49,409 nt of DNA from Lachnospiraceae bacterium (GTDB taxonomy: Bacteria; Bacillota; Clostridia; Lachnospirales; Lachnospiraceae), in contig JAJQEO010000047.1 of assembly GCA_021201665.1 (NCBI GenBank), positions 1 through 49,409 on the forward strand, in the 5' to 3' direction. This document shows positions 16,354 to 26,220 of this stretch, piece by piece (position 1 is the stretch's first letter; each line of letters opens with the position of its first letter). Below the pieces are notes generated by a model that was not told where the DNA came from, did not search any database, and saw only the letters and a program-made list of their open reading frames with translations. Both the position numbers and the translations under genes were made by a program.

Positions 16354-16581
16354 TTATGATTCATGCTCATGCTTGTCTGTCAGAGGCGGCACCAGAAATG
16401 GGACCATTTCCTCATAGGATTCCAGCTCTGCGTCAGTAAGCGGCGGAGACGGGATAAGACCCGTATACTCCTGCGCGGAACACAGACTGTCTGTAAAGCA
16501 AGAATCTGATAACTCCGAGACTGCTGTCTTTGGGTTGTCAGATTCTTTTTCTTTTTTTATTTTCTCATCCCTCTGTTTCAT
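16354..16581 (-). CDS. Small Pro-rich acidic protein, function unknown
   Basis: A 75-residue protein started at the ATG at 16581, where GGAGG lies 9 bases upstream; an in-frame ATG at 16602 overlaps that site. The N-terminal half is charged (MKQRDEKIKKEKESDNPK). The C-terminal half carries CSAQEYTGLIPSPPLTDAEL, then ESYEEMVPFLVPP. I recall short proteins with a CxAxxxTGLIPxxPxxxxExESY pattern in Clostridia but cannot name a family. No membrane segment or signal peptide is visible. It stands alone, convergent with the SGNH gene. Confidence 0.6.
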   Translation of the reverse strand: MKQRDEKIKKEKESDNPKTAVSELSDSCFTDSLCSAQEYTGLIPSPPLTDAELESYEEMVPFLVPPLTDKHEHES

Positions 16582-17063
16582 CAGAACATCCCTCCACTTC
16601 ATTTACGCTTTAATATTTTCACTTCCGGCAAAGCAGCCTGCAGAGAGTATGCCCAGAATATATTTTTTTATTCCTGCATGAATTTCATATCTGATAGCAG
16701 CATCGGGGGAGCTTTTTTCTGAAAATTGCAAGTCCGGCTGACAGGATTTGCTGGTGTTCTCAGTGAGCCTGACACTTGCTGCCAGGCTGCGCCATCGCAT
16801 GAGTAATTTTTGATAACTTGAAAAATGATCTTGACTTTCTCATCAAGATAAGTTAACATACTACCTAAATAAGCATACATAAAGAATGAAAATAAGCACA
16901 CGAACTATCAGGCGAAAAATAAATAAGCCAATTTTAAAACTTACAGAAATGGCAGTCCTGGAAATGGTGAGCTTTGAAAACGTGAAATAGTAACTGTGAA
17001 GGTACTGAACCGTTACGAACAGGAAACAAGAAAAAGAGTAAAAGAAAACGGAAGGAGATTTTT
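16582..17063. other. Intergenic region before comM
   Basis: 482 bp. It contains a CodY-box-like 15-mer matching 13 of 15 consensus positions at 16713-16727 (no clear promoter beside it), an isolated family A end palindrome (16990-17016), and the comM ribosome binding site. No gene is supported. Confidence 0.5.
16990..17016 (-). repeat. Family A terminal palindrome, solo copy
   Basis: A 27-bp imperfect palindrome from GTAACTG to CGTTAC. It is nearly identical to the right end of the composite element at 36986-37012 and, in reverse orientation, to 27691-27717 (25/27). It lies 48 bp before comM. Confidence 0.8.
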
Positions 17064-18587
17064 ATGTACAGTAAAGTTTACACCGCCGCGTTAAACGGCG
17101 TGCAGTGCCGGATTATTTCCGTGGAGACAGATGTGAGTGACGGCCTGCCAACGTTTTCGATGGTCGGGTATCTGGCTTCTGAGGTGAAGGAAGCGCAGGA
17201 GCGCGTAAGGACAGCCTTGAGGAATTCGGGATATCCTATGCATCCTAAACGTGTGATGGTTAATCTGGCGCCGGCGGATATCCGCAAGTCCGGCTCCGGC
17301 TATGATCTCCCGATAGCTATTGCGCTGCTGATCGCGCATCATTACCTGCCTTCTGACGCGTTTGACCGCGTATTTTTTGCCGGGGAGCTGGGACTTGACG
17401 GCAGCATCTGCAGGATTCCTGGGGTGCTGGGGATGGTCATGGAGGCCAAACGGGCAGGATTTACCTCCTGTATTATCCCGCAGGAAAATGCGCCGGAGGG
17501 CGGAGTGATTCAGGGGATTGCCGTATATGGAGCCTCCACACTGCGGGATGTGGTCAATCATCTGCTGAAGGTGGAAGAGCTTACACAGGTCACTATTAAT
17601 ATAGAAGAAAAACTGCAGAATTCACCACCTGAAGCAGTGGAAGACTTTGCGGATATCCGCGGGCAGGCCGTGGCAAAGCGTGCGGCGGAGATCGCGGCGG
17701 CGGGCATGCATAATCTTCTCCTGACCGGGCAGCCGGGCGTCGGCAAGACCATGATTGCGCGGCGGATCCCGGGCATCCTGCCCCCGCTGCAGCCGGATGA
17801 GGCGCTGGAGGTCTCCCATATTCACAGCGTAGCCGGAACCCTGCCGAAGGAAGGGATTCTTGTGAAGCGTCCGTTTCGTATGCCGCATCACACGATCACT
17901 GCTGCGGCACTTGCCGGGGGCGGCATGATTCCGCAGCCCGGCGAGATCAGCCTGGCGCACAGGGGCGTGCTTTACTTAGACGAACTCCCGGAATTCCAGA
18001 GAGAGGCACTTGAGATTCTGCGCCAGCCGCTGGAGGAAGGAGAGGTGCGTATCTCACGCAGCAGCGGGCAGTATGTTTTTCCGGCGGATTTTATGCTGGT
18101 CGCTTCCCGGAATCCCTGTTACTGCGGGTATTATCCAGATCGTACCCGCTGCACCTGCTCTGAAGGGGAAATACGCAGCTATCTGCATCGGATCAGCCGT
18201 CCGCTGCTAGACCGGATTGATCTGCACGCGGAGGTGCGTCCGATCACCTATCAGGAGCTCTCCGGCAGCAGCCAGGAGGAATCCAGCGCCCAGATCCGCG
18301 AGCGAGTCCTGAAGGCGCAGGAAATTCAGAGCCTCCGCTATCAGGGAACACCGATCCGATTCAACAGCGGACTGCCGGCATCCATGCTCGAAAAATATTG
18401 CGAGCTGGGTGAAAAGGAGGATCATTTTGTACAGCAGATTTACGAGACCAAAAAGCTCACCGCCCGCGCCTGCCACCGGATGCTGCGCGTCGCCCGCACC
18501 ATCGCCGATCTGGACGCTTCTGAGAAAATTGAGGTACGGCATTTGAGCGAGGCGGTGCGCTACCGGCCGTCGAAATTTCTGGAGTGA
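17064..18587 (+). CDS. comM: YifB/ComM family Mg-chelatase-like AAA+ ATPase
   Basis: A 507-residue AAA+ protein. ComM homologues are hexameric helicases that promote branch migration during natural transformation. The N-terminal ~170 residues form the Lon-protease-like ChlI domain (VETDVSDGLPTFSMVGY start, LAPADIRKSGSGYDLPIA). Walker A is GQPGVGKTM with Lys228, Walker B LAHRGVLYLDELPEF, and RTRCTCSEGEIRSYLHRISR the sensor region. A Cys cluster (CYCGYY..RTRCTC) is typical. The ATG at 17064 follows GGAAGGAG. dprA lies 735 bp downstream, so two DNA-uptake-associated genes are near each other with one unrelated gene between. Confidence 0.94.
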   Translation: MYSKVYTAALNGVQCRIISVETDVSDGLPTFSMVGYLASEVKEAQERVRTALRNSGYPMHPKRVMVNLAPADIRKSGSGYDLPIAIALLIAHHYLPSDAFDRVFFAGELGLDGSICRIPGVLGMVMEAKRAGFTSCIIPQENAPEGGVIQGIAVYGASTLRDVVNHLLKVEELTQVTINIEEKLQNSPPEAVEDFADIRGQAVAKRAAEIAAAGMHNLLLTGQPGVGKTMIARRIPGILPPLQPDEALEVSHIHSVAGTLPKEGILVKRPFRMPHHTITAAALAGGGMIPQPGEISLAHRGVLYLDELPEFQREALEILRQPLEEGEVRISRSSGQYVFPADFMLVASRNPCYCGYYPDRTRCTCSEGEIRSYLHRISRPLLDRIDLHAEVRPITYQELSGSSQEESSAQIRERVLKAQEIQSLRYQGTPIRFNSGLPASMLEKYCELGEKEDHFVQQIYETKKLTARACHRMLRVARTIADLDASEKIEVRHLSEAVRYRPSKFLE

Positions 18588-18694
18588 GGGATTTTCGGGG
18601 AAATGAATGGCCGTAGGATTTGTGAGACTGGGGAAACTCGCAAGCTTAGAACAGTGTGAGATTTATGCAGGCTGAGCGAAGAGAAGGAGGCTGT

Positions 18695-19219
18695 GTGAAA
18701 AGAAATATAAATGTAATCAGAGATTTGAATGGCAATCAGATTGTGGTGATCAATGATATACGGTTTAAAGGTAAACGAAATATAGATTGGAATGAAGTTG
18801 AGCATTATTTAAAGCAATATATAGGAGAATTTTTTGAAATTGCCCAAAGTAAGGACATTATTTATATTGGTAATGATCTGCCAGATGAATTTACTGGGTC
18901 AAGGTGTACTGCACAGCTAAATGGTATGCGGGCAAAAGCTAAGGCAAATGCGGCGCAGGGAATTCCGGAAATGATTGAAATCGCGTCTAATAAGAGATTC
19001 AAAAAGAATTTGGAAAAGAAACATGGTATGAATGCAAAATTTGGATGGTATCGTTATGATTCCAGATTTGCCCTTCCGGTTTTTGACGATGATGGTGAAG
19101 TATTACGATACAACTTATTTAAGGTGGAACTTGTAATAAGACATGCAGAGAATAAAAAACTATACTTGTATGATGTAGTGAACGTAAGAAAGGAAACGAG
19201 CACCCCGCTTGAGCAATAG
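18695..19219 (+). CDS. Stand-alone toxin-like nuclease domain protein (PBECR-like, tentative)
   Basis: 174 residues from the GTG at 18695 (AAGGAGG four bases before it); GTG 18656 and ATG 18665 are in-frame alternatives. No signal peptide or membrane segment. The sequence NINVIRDLNGNQIVVINDIR, DIIYIGNDLPDEFTGS and KLYLYDVVNVRKETSTPL resembles, to my memory, the C-terminal domain of phage MuF-type head proteins in the Barnase-EndoU-ColicinE5-RelE-like nuclease group. That is recall, not proof. It is AT-richer than its neighbours and inserted between comM and dprA. Its 3' end overlaps one arm of a long inverted repeat. No immunity gene is evident. Confidence 0.6.
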   Translation: MKRNINVIRDLNGNQIVVINDIRFKGKRNIDWNEVEHYLKQYIGEFFEIAQSKDIIYIGNDLPDEFTGSRCTAQLNGMRAKAKANAAQGIPEMIEIASNKRFKKNLEKKHGMNAKFGWYRYDSRFALPVFDDDGEVLRYNLFKVELVIRHAENKKLYLYDVVNVRKETSTPLEQ

Positions 19220-19250
19220 CTGTACGGTAAAAAACCCGCTTCCTTTCTTA
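19185..19250. repeat. Inverted repeat spanning the end of the toxin-like gene
   Basis: TAAGAAAGGAA (19185-19195) inside the last codons is matched by TTCCTTTCTTA (19240-19250) after the stop: an 11-bp perfect stem with a 44-nt loop. Partial similarity extends to about 15 bp. It may act as a 3' stability structure or mark the edge of an inserted segment. Confidence 0.55.
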
Positions 19251-19322
19251 TTACGAATTATAGCTCATATAAAAAAAATGTCAAGCAATTTTTTACAAAT
19301 AAATTTATAAGAGGTGAATTGC

Positions 19323-20402
19323 ATGGATGAATACTGGGAATGGTTTTGCAGCATTCCGGGCATCTATCGGACGCAGCGGGAGATCCTGCTGCACTGCTTT
19401 CATACGCCTGAGCAGGTATGGAAGGCTACGGAAGAGGAGCTGCTTTATCTGCGCGACCGCGGCTGCCGGTGGATGCAGAAGGTGATCGAATACAGGAAGA
19501 ACTGCACTCCAAAGCAGGCGGTATCGGCGCACCGGGCAGAGGGGATTGATTTTGTCAGTATGGAACAGGAAAATTATCCGGAACGGCTCTCTCCCCTGCG
19601 GGACAAGCCTTATGGCCTGTTTCTGCGCGGAGAGCTCCCGCCGGAGGATGTACGCGCGGTGGCGATTGTGGGAGCCAGAGTATGCACTCCGGGCGGGCGT
19701 ACCGCCGCAGAGACGATTGCGCGGGAGGTTGTCCGGGCCGGCGGGGTTGTCGTCAGCGGGGCGGCCTATGGGATTGACGGAGCCGCGCAGTGGGCAGCCC
19801 TGGAGGAAGGTGGCAAAAGCTACGCAGTGCTCGGCTGCGGGGTCGATCAATGCTATCCGGCGTCACACCGCCAGCTTTATGAGCGGCTGGCGGGTCAGGG
19901 CGGCCTGATATCAGAATTCCCGCCGGGGACGAAGGCAATGCCCACCCATTTCCCGATGCGCAACCGCATCATCAGCGGACTTTCGGATGTCGTGGTTGTG
20001 GTAGAGGCGCGGAAAAAGAGCGGCTCCCTGATCACGGCAGAGTTTGCCCTGGATCAGGGACGGCAGGTTTACGCGGTTCCAGGACGTCCGGACGATGAAT
20101 TGAGCTATGGGTGTAATGAACTCATTTCACAGGGGGCTGGTCTCGTTTTGTCTGTAGAGAAGTTTGTAGAGTCGATTTTCCCGGAAAATAAGCAGAAGAA
20201 AAAGCATCTGGCGGATGACATAGCACTTGCACCTGCAGAAAAATTAGTGTATAGTAGTCTCGGCTTGCACGGGAAAAGCCTGTGGGAGCTGGAAGAAAAC
20301 ACAGCTCTGTCTTTATCTGATTTAAGCGACAGCCTGCTCTCACTGGAAATTAAAGGGCTGATCCACGAGACGGAGCAGAATTTTTATGTAAAAGTGAAGT
20401 GA
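19323..20402 (+). CDS. dprA: DNA-processing protein DprA/Smf
   Basis: Binds incoming single-stranded DNA and loads RecA during transformation; also widespread in species not known to be competent. From the ATG at 19323 (AGAGGTG seven bases upstream) it has 359 residues. A helical N-terminal domain precedes the Rossmann-like core: VAIVGARVCTPGGRTAAE, VSGAAYGIDGAAQWAAL, AVLGCGVDQCYPASH, SEFPPGTKAMPTHFPMRNRI and VVVEARKKSGSLITAEFAL are all diagnostic. A short winged-helix-like C-terminus follows. topA starts seven bases after the stop, the usual dprA-topA pairing. Confidence 0.95.
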   Translation: MDEYWEWFCSIPGIYRTQREILLHCFHTPEQVWKATEEELLYLRDRGCRWMQKVIEYRKNCTPKQAVSAHRAEGIDFVSMEQENYPERLSPLRDKPYGLFLRGELPPEDVRAVAIVGARVCTPGGRTAAETIAREVVRAGGVVVSGAAYGIDGAAQWAALEEGGKSYAVLGCGVDQCYPASHRQLYERLAGQGGLISEFPPGTKAMPTHFPMRNRIISGLSDVVVVVEARKKSGSLITAEFALDQGRQVYAVPGRPDDELSYGCNELISQGAGLVLSVEKFVESIFPENKQKKKHLADDIALAPAEKLVYSSLGLHGKSLWELEENTALSLSDLSDSLLSLEIKGLIHETEQNFYVKVK

Positions 20403-20409
20403 GGTTTTT

Positions 20410-22500
20410 ATGTCAAAGAATCTGGTGATCGTCGAGTCACCTGCCAAAGTAAAGACAATCAAGAAGTTTTTAGGCTCTAATTATGAAGTGATGGCCTCCG
20501 GCGGCCATGTCCGGGATCTGCCGAAGAGCCAGATGGGCATCGACATAGAGCATGGTTTTGAGCCGAAGTACATTACCATCCGCGGAAAGGGGGAGGTTCT
20601 CGCAGCACTTAGAAAGGCAGAGAAAAAAGCAGACAAGGTCTATCTGGCGACGGATCCTGACCGCGAGGGAGAGGCAATTTCCTGGCATTTGTCGGAGGCG
20701 CTGAAGATTGATCCGAAAAAGCAGAAGAGGATTACCTTTAATGAGATTACGAAAAGTGCGGTGAAGGAATCGTTAAAGCATCCCCGCACAATTGATATGG
20801 ACCTGGTGGACGCGCAGCAGACGCGCCGGATTCTGGACCGCATGGTGGGCTATAAGATCAGCCCGCTTCTCTGGAAAAAGGTCAAGAGAGGCTTAAGCGC
20901 CGGCCGCGTTCAGTCCGTGGCTCTGCGCATTATCGGCGACCGTGAGGAAGAGATCGCCGCGTTTATCCCGGAGGAGTACTGGACGCTGGACGTGGAGTTG
21001 TATGCACTGGATGAAAAAAAGCCGCTCCTGGCAAAGCTCTCCGGCATTCCGGGCACGGATAAAAAGACAGTTTCCTCGCGTGAGGAAATGGATGCGATCC
21101 TTAACGCTCTAAAAGACGCGGATTATCTTGTCGAGGAAGTGAAAAAAAGCGAGCGCACGAAGAAACCGCCTCTGCCGTTTACGACGAGCACCCTTCAGCA
21201 GGAGGCAGCCAACACGCTGAATTTCTCTACGCAGAAAACGATGCGCCTGGCGCAGCAGCTCTATGAGGGCGTTGATATCAAAGGCAGCGGCACGGTCGGC
21301 CTGATTACCTACCTGCGTACCGATTCTACGCGGATTTCAGAGGAGGCAAAGGCAGCCGCCGGGGAATATATCAGCGGGACTTACGGAGCAGAATATGTTT
21401 TTTCCGGTGAAAAGCATACCGGCGCGAATGAGAAAAAGATTCAGGACGCGCACGAGGCCATCCGCCCGTCCGATATTTCCCGGACGCCGGTCATGGTGAA
21501 GGAGTCTCTTAGCCGTGATCTCTTCCGTCTTTATCAACTGATCTGGAGACGTTTTACCGCCAGCTGCATGGCGCCTGCGCGTTACGAGACGACGGCTGTC
21601 CGGATAGACGCTGCCGGATACCGGTTTACCGTTTCCGCGTCCCGCCTCCTTTTTGACGGCTTCCGCTGTGTCTATACAGACAGTGAGGAGGAGAATGAGG
21701 AGACGTCCGTCCTGCAGGGAAATCTGGAAAAAGGCATGCACTTAACAGCCGGAGAGATGGACGCGCGGCAGCATTTTACGCAGCCGCCGGCGCATTATAC
21801 AGAGGCTTCCCTGGTCCGCGCTCTGGAAGAGAAGGGCATTGGCCGGCCGAGCACCTATGCGCCGACCATCACCACGATCATCGCGCGCCGGTACGTTGCA
21901 AAGGAAAATAAAAATCTGTATATGACGGAGCTTGGCGAGGTGGTTAACCGTATTATGAAGGAAGCCTTCCCTGTGATCGTCGATGTGAATTTTACCGCCA
22001 ACATGGAATCCCTCCTGGATTCCATCGGGGAAGGAAAGACCAAATGGAAGACCGTGGTGGAAAATTTCTATCCCGATCTGGACGAGGCAGTAAAAGCGGC
22101 CGAGGTAAACCTGGAGAAGGTCACGATCGAGGACGAGGTTTCGGATGTGGTCTGTGAGGAATGCGGCCGCAATATGGTCATCAAATATGGACCGCATGGG
22201 AAATTCCTTGCCTGTCCTGGCTTCCCGGACTGCCGCAATACAAAGCCGTTTCTGGAAAAGATCGGCGTACCCTGCCCGCTTTGCGGGAAGGACGTTGTGA
22301 TCAAAAAGACCAAAAAAGGCCGCCGTTATTTTGGATGTGAAGGTGCTCCGGAGTGTGAATTCATGTCCTGGGCAAAGCCATCCGAAAAGCGCTGTCCGCA
22401 GTGCGGCGGATATATGGTCGAGAGAGGGAACCGTCTCGTGTGCGAAGACAAAGCCTGCGGGTATGTCTGTGCGCGTGACGCGAAAACGGTATCTGATTGA
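20410..22500 (+). CDS. topA: DNA topoisomerase I
   Basis: Type IA topoisomerase that relaxes negative supercoils. 696 residues. The Toprim domain starts at LVIVESPAKVKTI, with acidic residues D82, D84 and E86 in ATDPDREGEA. Catalytic Tyr301 is in LITYLRTDSTRIS. HEAIRPSD and GIGRPSTYAPTI are further hallmarks. Three C-terminal zinc ribbons follow: CEECGRNM...C..C, CPLCGKDV...C..C and CPQCGGYM...C..C. The stop TGA is shared with the first bases of a family B repeat that begins at 22497. Confidence 0.97.
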   Translation: MSKNLVIVESPAKVKTIKKFLGSNYEVMASGGHVRDLPKSQMGIDIEHGFEPKYITIRGKGEVLAALRKAEKKADKVYLATDPDREGEAISWHLSEALKIDPKKQKRITFNEITKSAVKESLKHPRTIDMDLVDAQQTRRILDRMVGYKISPLLWKKVKRGLSAGRVQSVALRIIGDREEEIAAFIPEEYWTLDVELYALDEKKPLLAKLSGIPGTDKKTVSSREEMDAILNALKDADYLVEEVKKSERTKKPPLPFTTSTLQQEAANTLNFSTQKTMRLAQQLYEGVDIKGSGTVGLITYLRTDSTRISEEAKAAAGEYISGTYGAEYVFSGEKHTGANEKKIQDAHEAIRPSDISRTPVMVKESLSRDLFRLYQLIWRRFTASCMAPARYETTAVRIDAAGYRFTVSASRLLFDGFRCVYTDSEEENEETSVLQGNLEKGMHLTAGEMDARQHFTQPPAHYTEASLVRALEEKGIGRPSTYAPTITTIIARRYVAKENKNLYMTELGEVVNRIMKEAFPVIVDVNFTANMESLLDSIGEGKTKWKTVVENFYPDLDEAVKAAEVNLEKVTIEDEVSDVVCEECGRNMVIKYGPHGKFLACPGFPDCRNTKPFLEKIGVPCPLCGKDVVIKKTKKGRRYFGCEGAPECEFMSWAKPSEKRCPQCGGYMVERGNRLVCEDKACGYVCARDAKTVSD

Positions 22501-22546
22501 AAGAATGTGGTCGCGATTCCATTAGCTTTCGACAAGAGGTAGTTCG
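22497..22546 (+). repeat. Dispersed repeat family B, copy 2
   Basis: Begins TTGAAAGAATGTGG at the topA stop codon, so the repeat provides the TGA. It continues with TCCATTAGCTTTC and ends near GGTAGTTCG, most like copy 4 (32276). GAAAG/CTTTC can pair across an imperfect hairpin. Confidence 0.85.
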
Positions 22547-22736
22547 TCCCATATGTGTCATACCTGCTGAACCTGTGAGGAAAAGGAGCAGGCTCTCAAT
22601 TCAGGAGCGGCCGACAAAGCCGGAGATGCCGGATCCGGCTGCGGCCCGTATTCTCAGAAACAGAGAACAGGACATTGGTTTGGCGGTGGCATGCAACAAA
22701 TTTGCATAAATATATAATAAATTCAAAAATTTTATA

Positions 22737-22765
22737 TTGATTTTCTGAAAACTTCGTGCTAATAT
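22737..22765 (+). promoter_or_regulatory. Promoter of codY
   Basis: TTGATT (22737-22742) and TAATAT (22760-22765), 17 bp apart, with transcription predicted from about 22772. The spacer contains a CodY-box-like sequence. Confidence 0.6.
22739..22753. promoter_or_regulatory. CodY box within the codY promoter
   Basis: GATTTTCTGAAAACT matches the CodY consensus (AATTTTCWGAAAATT) at 13 of 15 positions and lies between the -35 and -10 hexamers. Binding here would block polymerase, implying autorepression when GTP and branched-chain amino acids are plentiful. Confidence 0.65.
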
Positions 22766-22944
22766 AAATTTTAAGAATAAAAAGTGCGTAAAATAGAATT
22801 CTGCGTAGACAGACATGGAAAATTTTTCATGATTATTCAGCGAAGGCTTTCTCATTAGCAGCGAAGACCGTATGAAAAAGGATAATATTTTTTATGTCTG
22901 CGTACCAGAACCAGAGGAAAGCATGAGTATGGAGGAGGAGCTCA

Positions 22945-23727
22945 ATGAGTGTACAATTACTGGATAAGACCAGGAAGATTAACCAGTTGTTGCACAATAA
23001 TAACACGAGTAAAGTGGTTTTTAATGACATCTGTGACGTGCTTACCGGAATCCTGGATTCAAACATTCTGGTGATCAGCCGGAAGGGGAAGGTTCTGGGA
23101 GTTGGATTGTGTGACGAAGTAGAGGAAATCAGGGAATTAATCGTAGACCGGGTGGGAGGATTTATCGACCCCCTTTTAAATGAACGCCTTTTGGGCGTGC
23201 TTTCTACGAAGGAAAATGTGAATCTGGAAACGCTCGGCTTTGTAGGCGAGAATGTAAAGAAATACCAGGCGATTATCAACCCGATCGACATCGCGGGAGA
23301 ACGGCTTGGCACCGTCTTTATGTATAAGTATGGGAGTCAGTATGACATTGATGACATTATCTTAAGCGAGTATGGCACGACAGTCGTAGGACTTGAGATG
23401 ATGCGCTCTGTCAACGAGGAAAATGCGGAAGAGAGCCGTAAGATTCAGATTGTGAAGTCAGCCATCAGTACGCTGTCCTTCTCAGAGCTGGAGGCATTGA
23501 TTCATATTTTTGACGAGCTTGACGGCACGGAGGGGATCCTCGTTGCCAGCAAGATCGCGGACAGGGTAGGCATCACGCGTTCGGTAATTGTCAATGCCCT
23601 CCGCAAATTCGAGAGCGCCGGCGTGATCGAATCCCGCTCCTCCGGCATGAAGGGGACTTATATTAAAGTTCTCAATGATGTCGTGTTTGACGAACTCGAG
23701 GAAATCAAGAAAAGTAAGAATCTGTAA
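22945..23727 (+). CDS. codY: GTP-sensing transcriptional repressor CodY
   Basis: Global repressor of nutrient-adaptation genes in low-GC Gram-positives; its effectors are GTP and branched-chain amino acids. 260 residues is the standard length. The N-terminal GAF effector domain spans about 1-155 and is followed by a helical linker. The winged helix-turn-helix reads ASKIADRVGITRSVIVNALR, then KFESAGVIESRSSGMKGTY, near residues 200-240, which is close to invariant in the family. GGAGGAG precedes the ATG. It is followed by its own terminator. Confidence 0.97.
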   Translation: MSVQLLDKTRKINQLLHNNNTSKVVFNDICDVLTGILDSNILVISRKGKVLGVGLCDEVEEIRELIVDRVGGFIDPLLNERLLGVLSTKENVNLETLGFVGENVKKYQAIINPIDIAGERLGTVFMYKYGSQYDIDDIILSEYGTTVVGLEMMRSVNEENAEESRKIQIVKSAISTLSFSELEALIHIFDELDGTEGILVASKIADRVGITRSVIVNALRKFESAGVIESRSSGMKGTYIKVLNDVVFDELEEIKKSKNL

Positions 23728-23785
23728 TCAATAGGGATCTGTAATCATTTTCATAAAAACGAACAGATGATAAACTGAAACACGA

Positions 23786-23827
23786 ACACAGCTCCGGTGG
23801 AATCAGCATTCGGAGCTGTGTTTTCTT
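23786..23827 (+). terminator. Terminator of codY
   Basis: ACACAGCTCCG (23786-23796) pairs perfectly with CGGAGCTGTGT (23811-23821) over a 14-nt loop, followed by TTTTCTT. Confidence 0.92.
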
Positions 23828-23945
23828 ATGCCCCTGGTCGCGACAATTTTGTCGATAAAAAATAAATTGTTAAGAAAAAAAGAGATATCCGGAGCAATTA
23901 AGAGAAAACAGAAGAAATAAGCGAGAATCACGCCTTTATCTGGAG

Positions 23946-23974
23946 TTGCATAATTTCCACTATTTCACTAATAT
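23946..23974 (+). promoter_or_regulatory. Candidate groESL promoter
   Basis: TTGCAT (23946-23951) and TAATAT (23969-23974) with a 17-bp spacer, just upstream of the CIRCE operator; the predicted start near 23981 puts CIRCE at the beginning of the transcript. Both hexamers are imperfect. Confidence 0.5.
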
Positions 23975-23986
23975 ATGCATTGTTCG

Positions 23987-24013
23987 TTAGCACTCGAAGT
24001 TGACGAGTGCTAA
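23987..24013. promoter_or_regulatory. CIRCE operator (HrcA binding site)
   Basis: TTAGCACTC, a 9-bp spacer and GAGTGCTAA form a perfect CIRCE element, the operator of the heat-shock repressor HrcA. hrcA itself is not in this window. Confidence 0.97.
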
Positions 24014-24054
24014 TAATTGAAAAATGAAAAGCAAGATCTAAGGAGGAATTTAAT

Positions 24055-24340
24055 ATGAAATTAGTACCTTTGGGAGACAGAGTTGTACTGAAGCAGCAGG
24101 AAGCAGAAGAGAAGACAAAGTCGGGAATCATTCTGACGAGCAAATCACAGGAGAAGCCGCAGGAAGGCGAGGTTGTTGCGGTAGGACCGGGAGGAATGGT
24201 TGACGGCAAGGAAGTAAAGATGACTGTCAAGGCCGGAGACAAGGTGATTTATTCTAAGTACGCAGGCAATGAGGTAAAGCTCGGCGAGGAAGAGTACATT
24301 ATCGTAAAACAGAGCGACATTCTCGCGATTGTAGAAGATT

Positions 24341-24342
<2 letters not shown>
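24055..24342 (+). CDS. groES: Co-chaperonin GroES
   Basis: 95-residue lid of the GroEL folding chamber. KLVPLGDRVVLKQ at the N-terminus, the mobile loop around KTKSGIILTSKSQEKPQ, and YSKYAGNEVKLGEEEYIIV near the C-terminus are canonical. AGGAGG lies nine bases before the ATG. A dispersed repeat starts at the stop codon and separates it from groEL. Confidence 0.97.
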
Positions 24343-26052
<1,710 letters not shown>

Positions 26053-26110
26053 TTCCTCCAAACGCTGATTAACGAAAAAGCAGCTTCAAAAAAACATGTG
26101 AAATATTTCT

Positions 26111-26148
26111 AAAAAAGAGGCTAAACTTGTAGAAGTTTGGCCTCTTTT
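26111..26148 (+). terminator. Terminator of groESL
   Basis: AAAAGAGGC-T-AAACTT and AAGTTT-G-GCCTCTTTT form a stem of about 15 bp with one mismatch and a short loop; the right arm ends in TTTT. Confidence 0.88.
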
Positions 26149-26220
26149 GTGTTACAATCGCCTGTAGCATGCGAAGCTTCACTGATAAAACGGATAAAAT
26201 GGGGATAAAGGAGCGCTTTG

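Larger units (their letters stand above)
22501..22944. other. Intergenic region between topA and codY
   Basis: 444 bp: family B copy 2, then sequence without recognisable genes, then an AT-rich stretch carrying the codY promoter and a CodY box. A 31-codon frame from 22872 overlaps the codY start, but I see no support for it being expressed. Confidence 0.55.

Noticed and set aside
22872..22967. 31-codon leader peptide overlapping codY
   Set aside because: No convincing ribosome binding site and no regulatory codon bias; it probably arises by chance.
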